Shown piece after piece: positions 17,168 to 25,851 of a stretch of 64,000 bases of DNA. This DNA is from an uncultured Clostridia bacterium. GTDB taxonomy: Bacteria; Bacillota; Clostridia; Oscillospirales; Butyricicoccaceae. The translations under genes were made by a program, and so were the position numbers. The stretch is taken from NCBI GenBank assembly GCA_944375715.1, contig CALWAP010000006.1, positions 1-64,000 of the forward strand, given 5' to 3'. How positions within the stretch are numbered: the first letter of the stretch is position 1; each line of letters starts with the position of its first letter. Below the pieces are notes generated by a model that was not told where the DNA came from, did not search any database, and worked only from the letters and a program-made list of their open reading frames with translations.

Positions 17168-17691
17168 TAAAAGTCTTCTCCGCAAAGCCTGCGCTCCAGC
17201 CACCCCACCGCAAAATAGCACAAAGCCCCGGGAACAAGGGACACTGCTATTATCCGCAGGTAGGAAGCCAGGACCGTAAAAAACGGCACCGAGTAAAAAA
17301 TCCAATAATATGTGGCAGAGATCACTCCCCTTAAAGCCAAAAGCCCGCTTCCGCAGGCCAGGACCGATGGCAGCATCCTGCGCATGTAATTTACGGCCAG
17401 AAAGCCGCAAAAGGCCCCGAACAGCCCCAGGACAAGCGCCTCAGCCCCCTCGGGAGTAGCGGAGGAAAGGGACATGAGTACCCCGGCATATACCCCTGCC
17501 AGAGCCGAGGCGTATCCTCCCCGGTAAAATCCCACGGCCGCCACCAGAAAGGGCATTGCATTGACCGAAGCCAGGTCAAAAGTAAGGAACGCGCCCCTGA
17601 CCGTGCTCAGGATATATACAGCCGTTATCAAAAGCCCCAGGCAGAAGATGTAAAGAGCCTTGCGCCTGCTGAAAGAAAAGGAAAAGTCCAT
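17167..17691 (-). CDS. mreD: Rod shape-determining protein MreD
   Basis: Small integral-membrane elongasome component. The 174 residues have five to six hydrophobic segments beginning at 'ALYIFCLGLLITAVYIL', with the MreD-like 'LASVNAMPFLVAAVGFYRG' and 'LVLGLFGAFCGFLAVNYM' regions. MreD is poorly conserved, so the call leans on its place exactly between mreC and PBP2; the start abuts the mreC stop codon and the stop overlaps the mrdA start. Confidence 0.9.
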   Translation of the reverse strand: MDFSFSFSRRKALYIFCLGLLITAVYILSTVRGAFLTFDLASVNAMPFLVAAVGFYRGGYASALAGVYAGVLMSLSSATPEGAEALVLGLFGAFCGFLAVNYMRRMLPSVLACGSGLLALRGVISATYYWIFYSVPFFTVLASYLRIIAVSLVPGALCYFAVGWLERRLCGEDF

Positions 17692-18525
17692 CTATTCCAC
17701 TACCTCAAAATCCTTTACGACATAAACCCACTTGAGCTGAGCTATATCGTCCACCGGCCGCACGACGGCATAGCTCATAAGTCCGCTGGTGTCCAGCTTT
17801 ATCTCCATTACCCTGCCCAGCATTACCCCCGAAGGGTATATGCCGCCGTAGCCCGATGTTTCGACTATGTCATAGGGCTGTATGTCGCAGTCGCGGGGAA
17901 GATAGGACAGCTTGAAGCAGCCGTCACCCGAAAGCTCGAAATCCCCCTCGGCTATGACCGTTTCACCCGTGCGGGATATCCTGGCCTCAGATTTGAAGGA
18001 AATGTCCAGCAGCGTCACGACCTCGCTGTAATTGGGGCCGACGGCCGAAACATAGCCGATAAGCCCGCTGTCGGTCATGACGCTGTCTCCCTTGTCTATG
18101 CCGCTTAACGAGCCTTTGTTCAAAACCATACCTGTCTGGGCCACGCCCCTGTACACCGATGATACCCTGCAAAGCTCAAATTCGAAATCGCTGTATTTTT
18201 CAACCAGCCCCGTCATGCGCCGCAATTGGGCGTTTTCATTGATGGCGCTTAGATACTCCCGCTCCATCTCGCGGTACTCTGAAAGTTCTTCCTCAAGCCT
18301 TTCGTTTTCCTCCTTAAGGGCCTCATAGCGGTAAAAATAGCCGAAGAAATCCTTAACCCCGTCGATAACCCCCGAAAGGGCGCTCTGGACGGGGGTGACG
18401 ACCGTACCCAAAGCCGAGGCTATGGGCGAGGGGGAGCCGGCGGCCCCCTGATATATCATCAGGCCGGCGCAGAACAGGCAGAGGGCCAAGATAAAGGCAA
18501 ATACCCTGGAACCGAAGATCTTCAC
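17692..18525 (-). CDS. mreC: Rod shape-determining protein MreC
   Basis: Bitopic scaffold that links MreB filaments to PBP2 outside the membrane. The 277 residues have one N-terminal transmembrane segment (about 7-27), a periplasm-facing coiled coil (about 65-105, 'YEALKEENERLEEELSEYREM') and the MreC double beta-barrel domain ('GVAQTGMVLNKGSLSGIDKGDSVMTDSGLIGYV'). It overlaps maf by 4 bp (ATGA), so the cluster is one transcription unit. mreB is not in the window. Confidence 0.96.
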   Translation of the reverse strand: MKIFGSRVFAFILALCLFCAGLMIYQGAAGSPSPIASALGTVVTPVQSALSGVIDGVKDFFGYFYRYEALKEENERLEEELSEYREMEREYLSAINENAQLRRMTGLVEKYSDFEFELCRVSSVYRGVAQTGMVLNKGSLSGIDKGDSVMTDSGLIGYVSAVGPNYSEVVTLLDISFKSEARISRTGETVIAEGDFELSGDGCFKLSYLPRDCDIQPYDIVETSGYGGIYPSGVMLGRVMEIKLDTSGLMSYAVVRPVDDIAQLKWVYVVKDFEVVE

Positions 18526-19094
18526 CCGGCATTACCTCCGCTCATGACCCCCAGCTCCTCCAAAACACAGGAAAGGGAACACATGGGAAGGCCCATGACA
18601 TTGTAAAAGTCCCCCTCTATCCTGCTGACAAACCTTCCGCCCGCGCCCTGGGCGCCATAGGCCCCGGCCTTGTCCATAGGCTCGCCGCTTTCCACATACT
18701 CGCGTATCAGGCCGTCGCTTATCTCCCTGAAATAAACGGCGGTATCCTCGCAGAAATGCCTTACCCTGCCTTTCGAAATGACATATACCCCCGTATAGAC
18801 ATGGTGCCTTTTCCCCGAAAGGCTTTTAAGCATAAAAAAGGCCTCTTCCCGGTCTTTCGGCTTGCCCATTATGCGGGAATCCAGGCACACGACGGTGTCG
18901 GCCGCGATAACGCTGTCGGATTTATGCTTAAGCCATACCCACAGAGCCTTCCTGCCTGCAAGGCGCAGCACATATCGCCGGGGGTCCCGTTCCTCGGCCT
19001 TTTCGCCTATCTCCGCCGGGCAGACCCGGAACTCAAGGCCCATTTTTTCAAGTATCTCCCGCCTGCGGGGGGACTGTGATGCCAGAATAATCAT
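18522..19094 (-). CDS. maf: Maf-family nucleoside-triphosphate pyrophosphatase
   Basis: Hydrolyses non-canonical or modified NTPs (dTTP/UTP class in many homologs) to monophosphates; classically linked to septum control. The 190 residues start with the family signature 'ILASQSPRRREIL' (residues 3-15) and carry 'AADTVVCLDSRIMGKPKD' and 'LSGKRHHVYTGV'. Immediately upstream of mreC with a 4-bp overlap, the standard genomic neighbour. Confidence 0.95.
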   Translation of the reverse strand: MIILASQSPRRREILEKMGLEFRVCPAEIGEKAEERDPRRYVLRLAGRKALWVWLKHKSDSVIAADTVVCLDSRIMGKPKDREEAFFMLKSLSGKRHHVYTGVYVISKGRVRHFCEDTAVYFREISDGLIREYVESGEPMDKAGAYGAQGAGGRFVSRIEGDFYNVMGLPMCSLSCVLEELGVMSGGNAG

Positions 19095-19109
19095 TTTCGC
19101 CTTCCAAAA

Positions 19110-19571
19110 TCAAAGTTTGTCTGTACCCGTCGAGCCAAAGCCGCCCCGGCCCCTTATGGTTTCGTCCAGCCCTGGGCTGGGCTCAAGGCAAAGCTCGGGC
19201 ATGGAAAAAACGACCAGCTGGGCTATCCTCATGCCGTCCTCCACCAAAAACGGCTCGGTCCCGCCGTTTTCCAGGCTGACCGTTATCTCGCCGCGGTAGT
19301 CGCTGTCGATAAGCCCGACACAGTTGGAGGGCCTGACGCCCCTTTTGTGGGCAAGGCCGCTTCTCGCCATTACAAATGCGCAGCACCCCTCGGGCAGCGC
19401 CATATATATCCCCGTAGGGATAAGGGCCCTTTCCCCGGGCCGTATCTCCACCGGCCTGTCAAGAAATGCCGAAAGATCCCACCCGGCCGAGCCGGGCGTC
19501 GCCTTTTTCAAAGGGGAGGGGAGCCTGCCGCTGCGCATCTCCGTTTTATAGTATGCCTTGGCTTTTTCCAT
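19110..19571 (-). CDS. dut: dUTP diphosphatase
   Basis: Trimeric dUTPase: dUTP to dUMP plus pyrophosphate, protecting DNA from uracil and feeding dTMP synthesis. All five motifs are visible in 153 residues: 'AGWDLSA' (1), 'ARSGLAHKRG' (2), 'GLIDSDYRGEI' (3), 'DGMRIAQLV' (4) and the P-loop-like 'RGRGGFGSTG' (5) near the C-terminus. Its start codon abuts the stop of the upstream U32 gene, placing it in the zapA-U32-dut run. Confidence 0.96.
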   Translation of the reverse strand: MEKAKAYYKTEMRSGRLPSPLKKATPGSAGWDLSAFLDRPVEIRPGERALIPTGIYMALPEGCCAFVMARSGLAHKRGVRPSNCVGLIDSDYRGEITVSLENGGTEPFLVEDGMRIAQLVVFSMPELCLEPSPGLDETIRGRGGFGSTGTDKL

Positions 19572-21674
19572 TTACTGCACGCCCCTGTAATAAAGTCCCC
19601 TGGTGCTCTTCAAAGGCGGCTCGGCGGCGCCTTCATTATATTCCACCGCCCTTTTCAGGCATTCCCTGGGGTTTTCGGTGGTAAAGCTCAGCCTGTGCCA
19701 TTTTACCCCCAGGTTCCCAAGGTCGGCCAGCCTGTCGGCCAGGTATAAAACATCGGAATTGTAAAGTGTACTGCGGCAGCCCTCCTCGCGCATGGCGTAA
19801 AAGGTCCTGCCCGTCTTGTCGGAAAGCCCCACGGGCCCGCCGTCGCAGGGGCAGCCCCTGCCTTCCATGTCACGCAAAAGGCAGTTTTCGGTTATCATCA
19901 AAGGCAGCCTGCCGTATACCATCATCTCGCAGTCCAGGATATATGAAATATCCCTTATCTGGGGCAGGGTCATCTCAAAGGACAATGTTGCCGAAGACAG
20001 GCCCATATCCTTTAAAGACCTGAGGGTCTGGGAATTCATCACATTGAGGCCGAAGTCGCCCCTTATCTCAAACCCCAGGCCCTTCAAAAGCCCGGCCTGG
20101 CCGATATTGGTCACAACAACGGCCTTTACCCCGGCTTTTTTTACCTCCCTGAGCTTTAAAAGGGTGCTTTCCCACTCGCGGTCGAAAATGACCCTGGGCA
20201 GCACGGCCCCGAGGCCTATCCCGCTTTGGGCAAGGCCCTTTGTCAGTTCCTTTTCCCCGTAAAGCTCGCTTAAAGGCAGGTATATATAATCGGGCCTCAG
20301 CTTGATTATGCCCTGGGATATCTGGGAAAAGCTGAGAAAAGAGTATATCTTTTTGGCCCTGCTCTCGTATCCCAGGCGCCTTACGCCGCTCTGCCAATCG
20401 GAGATAAGGCGCTTTTCGGGCGTGCGCCTGAGGCTGGTTATGCCTTCGGTGCACTGACGGCGCATGGCGTTTATGGCTGCCGCCGGTATCCTCAGCCCCT
20501 CATCCAGCTCTATCCTGACATCTGAGGGATAAAAAACGGTCCCTCCCGTTTTATGAAGGGAGGAGGATACATCCTCCCTGCATGTCGGACGGTTAAGGGC
20601 CTTTTCGGGCACAGGCCCCTCGGCCGAATATGTGTTGCCCAGGTCGTCTTTGGCAAAAAGCTTCATGGGCGAGCCTTCACGGGCCTCGAAATAAAAGTCT
20701 ATGGGAGCAACAGGCGGCTCGGGCGAGGACTCGTATATCTCCCTGGCCTGCTTGTAAATGGCCCTTGTTTCCCTGTTGTCGGTTTCGCCCCTTACGCCGA
20801 ACATATGCCTGCCCTTTTTATCCTCCAGATAACCGTTTGTAAAACCGTCGCGGGAGAAAAGGGTCTTTAATGTCTCGATATCGTCCTTGGAAGGGTTCCT
20901 GCCGAAGGTAACGGCATCCTTGTATATTTTGGTGACCAGGGCCGTGTACTCGGGCCTTTTCATCCTGCCCTCTATCTTGACGCACTTTACCCCGGCCTTT
21001 TCTATGTCCCTGAGGTACTGCGCGGCGCACAGGTCCTTTAAACTCAGCGGATAACAGGGCTTTCCCCCGCTGTAAGAATACATCATGCGGCAGGGCTGGG
21101 CGCACAGGCCGCGGTTGCCGCTGCGTCCCCCTATCAAAGCCGACATATAGCACTGCCCCGAATAGCACATGCACAAAGCGCCGTGGCAGAATATCTCGAT
21201 TTCAATAGGGCTTCTTTTGCATATGAACTCTATCTCCGAAAGGGGCAGCTCCCTGGACAGAACCACCCTTTTAAAGCCCAGCTCATGGGCTGCCAAAACG
21301 CCCCCCAGGTCATGCACCGTCAGCTGGGTCGAGGCGTGCATGGTCATCTGGGGCGATACGGCCTTTACAAGCCTTGCCACCCCCAGGTCCTGGATTATAA
21401 GGGCATCGGCCCCCATCCGGGTAAGCTTCTCGACCAGCGATTTGGCTTTTGAAAGCTCCCTGTCGCTCAAAAGGGTGTTTACCGTAAGATATGTCTTGAC
21501 GCCCCTGAGGCGGCAGTATTTTATTGCCTCCGCCAGCTCCTCGTCACTTAAATTTTTGGCGTTGCGGCGGGCGTTGAAATCCCCCGCCCCGAAATAAACG
21601 GCGTCGGCCCCGCCCCTTACGGCCGCAGTGACCGATTCCAAAGAGCCCGCGGGGCTCATAATTTCCAAAGCCAT
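19572..21674 (-). CDS. U32-family peptidase-like protein (RlhA/YdcP-like rRNA hydroxylation factor)
   Basis: Long U32 protein (700 aa). Relatives in Escherichia coli (RlhA, TrhP) are needed for prephenate-dependent hydroxylation of a 23S rRNA cytidine or tRNA uridine rather than for proteolysis; collagenase-type activity is an older annotation. The N-terminal barrel ('MSPAGSLESVTAAVRGGADAV') is followed by the conserved cysteine-rich signature 'CYSGQCYMSALIGGRSGNRG' plus 'LCAQPCRM' (about 167-195), likely an Fe-S or metal site. A C-terminal DUF3656-like half follows. It directly follows zapA with adjacent stop and start codons, a conserved pairing in Firmicutes. Confidence 0.9.
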   Translation of the reverse strand: MALEIMSPAGSLESVTAAVRGGADAVYFGAGDFNARRNAKNLSDEELAEAIKYCRLRGVKTYLTVNTLLSDRELSKAKSLVEKLTRMGADALIIQDLGVARLVKAVSPQMTMHASTQLTVHDLGGVLAAHELGFKRVVLSRELPLSEIEFICKRSPIEIEIFCHGALCMCYSGQCYMSALIGGRSGNRGLCAQPCRMMYSYSGGKPCYPLSLKDLCAAQYLRDIEKAGVKCVKIEGRMKRPEYTALVTKIYKDAVTFGRNPSKDDIETLKTLFSRDGFTNGYLEDKKGRHMFGVRGETDNRETRAIYKQAREIYESSPEPPVAPIDFYFEAREGSPMKLFAKDDLGNTYSAEGPVPEKALNRPTCREDVSSSLHKTGGTVFYPSDVRIELDEGLRIPAAAINAMRRQCTEGITSLRRTPEKRLISDWQSGVRRLGYESRAKKIYSFLSFSQISQGIIKLRPDYIYLPLSELYGEKELTKGLAQSGIGLGAVLPRVIFDREWESTLLKLREVKKAGVKAVVVTNIGQAGLLKGLGFEIRGDFGLNVMNSQTLRSLKDMGLSSATLSFEMTLPQIRDISYILDCEMMVYGRLPLMITENCLLRDMEGRGCPCDGGPVGLSDKTGRTFYAMREEGCRSTLYNSDVLYLADRLADLGNLGVKWHRLSFTTENPRECLKRAVEYNEGAAEPPLKSTRGLYYRGVQ

Positions 21675-21977
21675 TTACTGCACCTCTTTTACGCTTTTTC
21701 TGAGCTTTGTCAGCTCGGAACGCAGGGAGGAGCATTCCTCCGAATAGCTTTTTATCTGCTGGCGCATATTCTCGCTGGACTGCTGTGCCTTATAATATTT
21801 ATCGGCTATATTAAGCGCCGCCAAAACGGCGCAGTCCACCGACGAAAGCCGGCTCTGCGCCTTGGTCTCGGCTATGCTTTTATCGACCAGCTCGGCGCTG
21901 CGCCTTATGTAGCTTTCGTCTTCCTCGGCGATTATCGTGTATGCCTTTCCGTCTATCGTTACCGTCACTCTGTTCAT
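21675..21977 (-). CDS. zapA: Cell division protein ZapA
   Basis: FtsZ-bundling protein that promotes Z-ring assembly. The 100 residues show the N-terminal ZapA fold 'NRVTVTIDGKAYTIIAEEDESYIRRSAELVDKSI' and a C-terminal coiled coil (about 60-98). It heads the run zapA-U32-dut-maf-mreCD-mrdA from the promoter at 22035-22063, bringing division and elongation functions together. Confidence 0.92.
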   Translation of the reverse strand: MNRVTVTIDGKAYTIIAEEDESYIRRSAELVDKSIAETKAQSRLSSVDCAVLAALNIADKYYKAQQSSENMRQQIKSYSEECSSLRSELTKLRKSVKEVQ

Positions 21978-22034
21978 AAATCTTTCCCCCCGCTTTGTGA
22001 CCTTAGGTGACTGTTTTTCTGTATTTATTAATTA

Positions 22035-22063
22035 AGTATACCATAGACACCCTTCCTTTTAAA
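22035..22063 (-). promoter_or_regulatory. Promoter of the zapA-led operon
   Basis: Minus strand: -35 TTTAAA (22058-22063), 17 bp ending in ATGG, -10 TATACT (22035-22040). It is divergent from the CYTH promoter. Confidence 0.7.
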
Positions 22064-22113
22064 CACTCTTTAAGCGATTAAACTTATGCAAATTGTAAAT
22101 CTTTATCATTAGG

Positions 22114-22142
22114 TTGTCTGAAAGTATTGGGGATGGTAAAAT
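22114..22142 (+). promoter_or_regulatory. Promoter of the CYTH-DUF3810 pair
   Basis: -35 TTGTCT (22114-22119), 17 bp ending in ATGG, -10 TAAAAT (22137-22142). The -35 TTG coincides with a potential upstream start codon, so translation must begin later, at 22165. Confidence 0.7.
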
Positions 22143-22164
22143 GGTAAAAGAAAGGAGAGTGCTT

Positions 22165-22788
22165 ATGGAAAGAGAAATAAAGCTGTCTCCCGTTATGGCA
22201 AAAACGGCCTCTGAAATATTCGCCGCCCCCGATATAGCCCCCTTCCTGGGGCCTTTGGAGAGGACCGACATGGAAACCGTATATTTTACCGACAGCCAAG
22301 GGGTGCTGGAGGGCCTTAAGGCCGCTTTGCGCCTGCGGCGGGAAAACGGCGTTTCGGTCTGCTGCTTCAAAATGGAAAAGGCCGTGGGCAGGGCCCTTTC
22401 CGAAAGGCTGGAGCTTTCCTGCGAGGCCCCCGATATAAAAAGCGGCGCACATGACCTGGCCCTGATGCCCGAAATGCCCGAAAGCGCCAAAAACACGCTT
22501 TTAAACGGCGAGCTTCTGCCCGTCTGCTCCTGTGTATTCACCCGCACCCACGGGGTTTTTGAAAAGGATGGCCTTTCCTTTGTTTTAAGCTACGATACAG
22601 GCGAGCTTTCAAAGGGGAAAGCAAAGGGAAGCATATGCGAGCTGGAGCTGGAGCATGTTTCGGGCGATATCTCCCTTATGGAAAAGCTGGCGGACGATAT
22701 ATGCGCAAAATACGGCCTTTCTCCCTGCTCTCTGAGCAAATACCAGCGGGCCATGGCATTAATGGATACCGATGAAAAAGCGCTTTAG
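22165..22788 (+). CDS. CYTH-domain protein (triphosphate tunnel metalloenzyme)
   Basis: The 207-residue protein starts with the CYTH signature ExExK ('MEREIKLSP', residues 2-6), and continues with the alternating charged strands expected for a triphosphate tunnel: 'METVYFTDS', 'AALRLRREN' and 'ICELELEHVSG' near residue 165. Family members hydrolyse inorganic triphosphate or bind organic triphosphates. The ATG is preceded by AAAGGAG. It overlaps the next gene by 17 bp, so the two are coupled. Confidence 0.88.
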   Translation: MEREIKLSPVMAKTASEIFAAPDIAPFLGPLERTDMETVYFTDSQGVLEGLKAALRLRRENGVSVCCFKMEKAVGRALSERLELSCEAPDIKSGAHDLALMPEMPESAKNTLLNGELLPVCSCVFTRTHGVFEKDGLSFVLSYDTGELSKGKAKGSICELELEHVSGDISLMEKLADDICAKYGLSPCSLSKYQRAMALMDTDEKAL

Positions 22789-23836
22789 TTCCCTTCTGCC
22801 CGTTTTTGCCCTTCTGCTGCCTTCCTGCTTTTACGCCCTGGCGCCGGTACTTAAGCCTCAAGGCCTGCTTTCCCTGTTAAGGCCCCTGGGGGTGAACCTG
22901 GGGGCCTTGCTTTCGTGGCTCTTTTCGCTTTTCCCCCTGCCGTTTTCCGAGATCTGCTGGCTTTTACTCCTGCCCCTGGGGCTTTACTTCTGCCTTCTGC
23001 GCCCCCTTTTTAAAAAGCGGCCCCGGGCGGCAATGATGCGCACCCTTTCAGCTTTAAGCGCCGTTTTCACCCTTTGGAGCAGCGTCTTCCTTGTGCAGTA
23101 CTCAGCACCGCCGCTGAGCAGCCGCCTGGGCCTTGAAACATATGAATATACAAAAGAGGAGCTTTACTCTGCCGCCCGCCTCCTGGCAGAGGACTTAAAT
23201 GAGGCCGCCCAAAGCGCCTCACGCTCCCAAAACGGCCTTTACTCGCCCCCCTCCCTTGAAAATATGCTGCCCGAGATAAGGCGCAGCATGAAAGAGGGCA
23301 GTCTGAGCTCCCTTATCCCCGCCATAATGCCGGCGCCGGCCAAAAGCTCCTTTTTCCTGTCCAAAGCCCTTGCCTACCTGGGCATAACGGGTTATTACTT
23401 CCCCCTGACGGGGGAGCAGAACGTCTCGGCCTGTGTCGCCCCCGCCTCCCTGGCCTTTACGGCGGCCCACGAAACTGCTCACGCTCTGGGCATTGGACCT
23501 GAAAAGGAGGCCAACTTCGCCGCCTTTCTGTGCTGCCTGGAATCAAATGATCCTGACATTGTATATTCCGGGCTTCTAAATGGATATATATACCTTAATA
23601 ACTCCCTTTACGCCGAGGACCCGGAGCTTTGGCAGAGCCTTTATTCCTCCCTTTCCCAAAGTGTCAGGGACGATCTGGCGGCCAAAAACGCCCATTACGA
23701 CCAATACGAAGGCCCCGTAAGGGAGGTAGGTTCGGCCGTAAACGACGCATATATAAAGGCAACGGGCCAGCCCCAGGGTGTGAAAAGCTACGGTCTGGTT
23801 ACCGATCTGATAGTTTGCTTCTATCTTTCGGATTAA
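22772..23836 (+). CDS. DUF3810-family membrane protein with HExxH-like motif
   Basis: The 354 residues begin with three hydrophobic segments (about 7-25, 45-57, 63-80 and 90-110 region), then a soluble domain with 'AHETAHALGIGPEKEANFAAF' (near 232-252). HETAH plus the downstream Glu of 'EKEANF' mimics the zincin metal site, as in the DUF3810 family, so a membrane-bound metalloprotease is likely but unproven. It overlaps the CYTH gene by 17 bp. The C-terminal 'DAYIKATGQPQGVKSYG' is the conserved family end. Confidence 0.87.
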   Translation: MKKRFSSLLPVFALLLPSCFYALAPVLKPQGLLSLLRPLGVNLGALLSWLFSLFPLPFSEICWLLLLPLGLYFCLLRPLFKKRPRAAMMRTLSALSAVFTLWSSVFLVQYSAPPLSSRLGLETYEYTKEELYSAARLLAEDLNEAAQSASRSQNGLYSPPSLENMLPEIRRSMKEGSLSSLIPAIMPAPAKSSFFLSKALAYLGITGYYFPLTGEQNVSACVAPASLAFTAAHETAHALGIGPEKEANFAAFLCCLESNDPDIVYSGLLNGYIYLNNSLYAEDPELWQSLYSSLSQSVRDDLAAKNAHYDQYEGPVREVGSAVNDAYIKATGQPQGVKSYGLVTDLIVCFYLSD

Positions 23837-23853
23837 TATTTGTGCATTTTCAC

Positions 23854-23895
23854 GGATAATTATGTATTGCATAATTATCCTTAATATCGTATAAT
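23854..23895 (+). promoter_or_regulatory. Promoter of the solute-binding lipoprotein with an overlapping palindrome
   Basis: -35 TTGCAT (23867-23872), 17 bp, -10 TATAAT (23890-23895). A perfect 11-bp inverted repeat (GGATAATTATG 23854-23864, CATAATTATCC 23870-23880) covers the -35. It lacks a T tract, so an operator fits better than a terminator. Confidence 0.7.
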
Positions 23896-23938
23896 TATGC
23901 CACAGAAAAGAAATACTCTTCCGAAAAGGAGAAGCATT

Positions 23939-24760
23939 ATGAAGACATTCAATTTTAAAAAGATAGCTGCCATGGCCCTTTCCGTAATGACCCTTATCTC
24001 TGCAACGGCCTGCTCGGGCGAAGACGCTCAGGAAAACGAGGATCAGCAGCAGGAAAATAATGCTATCGTTTTCGGCACTTCAGCCGACTACGCCCCCTTT
24101 GAGTTCCACACCCAGATAAACGGCGAGGATACCATTGTCGGCTTTGATGTCGAGCTTGCCAAGATGATTGCCGAGGACATGGGCAAGGAGCTGGAAATAA
24201 AGGACATATCCTTTGACCTGCTTTTAAACGAGCTGCAGAACGGCACCATCGATTTTGTCATAGCCGCCATGGCGGCCACCGATGAACGCCTGGAGCAGGC
24301 AGACGCCTCCGATTCCTACTACACCGAGGATTACCAGAGGGTCGTGTTCAGGGCTGAGGACGCCGATAAATATACCGATTTTGACTGCTTTGAGGGCGCC
24401 AAGGTGGCCGTGCAGTCCGGTTCCATCCAGGTTGGCATGGCTGAGGAGAACCTTCTCGGCTGCGAGCTTTTGATACTTCAGTCGGCGGCCGATACGTTCA
24501 ACAACCTGTTAAACGGCAAGTGCGACGCCGTTTTGGTCGACGGCAATGTGGCCGATGGATATGTGGCCAGCAACGAGGGCCTGGCCCTTCTGGACAAAGA
24601 TTTCCCCTCTACCGAGGGCAGCTGCGTATGGGTCCAGAAGGACGACCCCAAAGGCATCCTGGACAGCATCAACGCCACTATTGACAAGGCCCAGGAAACA
24701 GAGGGCTTGATGGCCGGCTGGATGGCCGATGCCGAAGAGCTTTCGGGCACAGAAGAATAA
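23939..24760 (+). CDS. ABC transporter substrate-binding lipoprotein, amino-acid type (family 3)
   Basis: Extracellular lipid-anchored receptor of 273 residues for a polar amino acid or similar solute. A signal peptide ends in a lipobox-like 'SATAC' (Cys about 24) and is followed by an acidic linker ('GEDAQENEDQQQEN'). The fold is clear from 'VFGTSADYAPFEF', 'TIVGFDVELAKMIAEDMGKELEI', and 'DFVIAAMAATDERLEQADASD'. The start at 23939 has an AAAAGGAG site; an upstream in-frame ATG (23897) lies too close to the promoter. No permease or ATPase is adjacent, so it must partner with a transporter elsewhere. Confidence 0.93.
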   Translation: MKTFNFKKIAAMALSVMTLISATACSGEDAQENEDQQQENNAIVFGTSADYAPFEFHTQINGEDTIVGFDVELAKMIAEDMGKELEIKDISFDLLLNELQNGTIDFVIAAMAATDERLEQADASDSYYTEDYQRVVFRAEDADKYTDFDCFEGAKVAVQSGSIQVGMAEENLLGCELLILQSAADTFNNLLNGKCDAVLVDGNVADGYVASNEGLALLDKDFPSTEGSCVWVQKDDPKGILDSINATIDKAQETEGLMAGWMADAEELSGTEE

Positions 24761-24768
24761 ATATTTTG

Positions 24769-24799
24769 AGCAAAGCGCCCATACAGGCGCTTTGCTTTA
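24769..24799 (+). terminator. Hairpin terminator (short T tract)
   Basis: AGCAAAGCGCC-loop-GGCGCTTTGCT, 9 bp after the lipoprotein stop; the T tract is weak. Confidence 0.65.
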
Positions 24800-24831
24800 T
24801 GTAAAAGTTATTAAAATATACAAAAACCCGC

Positions 24832-24860
24832 TTGACTTAAAGCAAACTTTAAGGTATACA
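24832..24860 (+). promoter_or_regulatory. Promoter of the DUF362 gene
   Basis: -35 TTGACT (24832-24837), 17 bp, -10 TATACA (24855-24860). Confidence 0.75.
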
Positions 24861-24896
24861 ATATTCTCAAATAAAAAAAAACAGGGGGAGATTCCC

Positions 24897-25772
24897 ATGA
24901 AATCCAAAGTCTACTTCACAAAAAACATCACCCCGGAAAAGGTCCTGGATCTTTACAAGCTCCTCAGCGCAGATCTTACGGGCAATATTGCCATCAAGCT
25001 GCATACGGGCGAGGTCGGCAACCAGAACTTCTTAAGGCCCGAATTCTGGAAACCCGTCATTGACGCTGTCGGCGGCACCGTTGTCGAGTGCAACACAGCC
25101 TACGAAGGCGAGCGCAACACCACCGAAAAGCACCTCAAGACCATCGAGAAGCACGAGTGGAGCAAGTACTTTACAGTCGATCTGCTGGACGCTGAGGGCC
25201 CCGATATCGAGCTTGATATCCCCCGGGGCAAGGTCATCAAGAAGAATTACATCGGCAAGGACAGCGCCAAATATGATTCCATGCTCGTCCTTTCCCACTT
25301 CAAGGGCCATCCCATGGGCGGATACGGCGGAGCTTTGAAGCAGCTGGCCATCGGCATGGCTTCCTCCTATGGCAAAGCCTATGTCCACGGCGCCGGCGTA
25401 CCCGAGGATATCTGGACGGCCGACCATGACAAGTTCCTTGAGTCGATGGCTGATGCCGCTTTGTCGATAACCGAATACTTCAAGGCAAAGGGCGGCAAGA
25501 TAGCCTATATCAATGTCATGAAGAACATGTCGGTTGACTGCGACTGTGTCGCCCACGCCGAGGATCCCTGCATGGCCGATATCGGCATCCTGGCCTCCCT
25601 TGACCCCATCGCCATCGACCAGGCCTGCATCGACCTTGTGTACTCCTCCAACGATCCCGGTAAGGGCCACCTTATCGAAAGGATCGAAAGCCGCAACGGC
25701 GTCCATACCATCGAAGCCGCTGCCGAGCTGGGCTTTGGCTCCAGGGAGTACGAACTTATAAATATCGACTGA
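24897..25772 (+). CDS. DUF362-domain protein
   Basis: A 291-residue cytoplasmic protein of the DUF362 family, often found as an iron-sulfur-associated protein of unknown reaction. Conserved pieces include 'IAIKLHTGEVGNQNFLRP', 'VLSHFKGHPMGGYGGALKQLAIGMAS' and the Asp/Cys-rich 'CDCVAHAEDPCMADIGILASLDPIAIDQA'. It lacks the C-terminal 2x[4Fe-4S] ferredoxin module that longer members have. The start is ATG 24897 with AGGGGGAG upstream; promoter and terminator make it a one-gene unit. Codon use is strongly biased to C-ending codons, suggesting high expression. Confidence 0.9.
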   Translation: MKSKVYFTKNITPEKVLDLYKLLSADLTGNIAIKLHTGEVGNQNFLRPEFWKPVIDAVGGTVVECNTAYEGERNTTEKHLKTIEKHEWSKYFTVDLLDAEGPDIELDIPRGKVIKKNYIGKDSAKYDSMLVLSHFKGHPMGGYGGALKQLAIGMASSYGKAYVHGAGVPEDIWTADHDKFLESMADAALSITEYFKAKGGKIAYINVMKNMSVDCDCVAHAEDPCMADIGILASLDPIAIDQACIDLVYSSNDPGKGHLIERIESRNGVHTIEAAAELGFGSREYELINID

Positions 25773-25788
25773 TTTTATATTCAGGTGC

Positions 25789-25820
25789 AAAAAAGCCGCG
25801 GCATATGCCGCGGCTTTTTT
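25789..25820 (+). terminator. Palindromic terminator
   Basis: AAAAAGCCGCGGC and GCCGCGGCTTTTT form a near-perfect palindrome; it can act in both directions. Confidence 0.85.
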
Positions 25821-25851
25821 ATTTTTATGGAGGAATAAAGAGGGGTAATTT

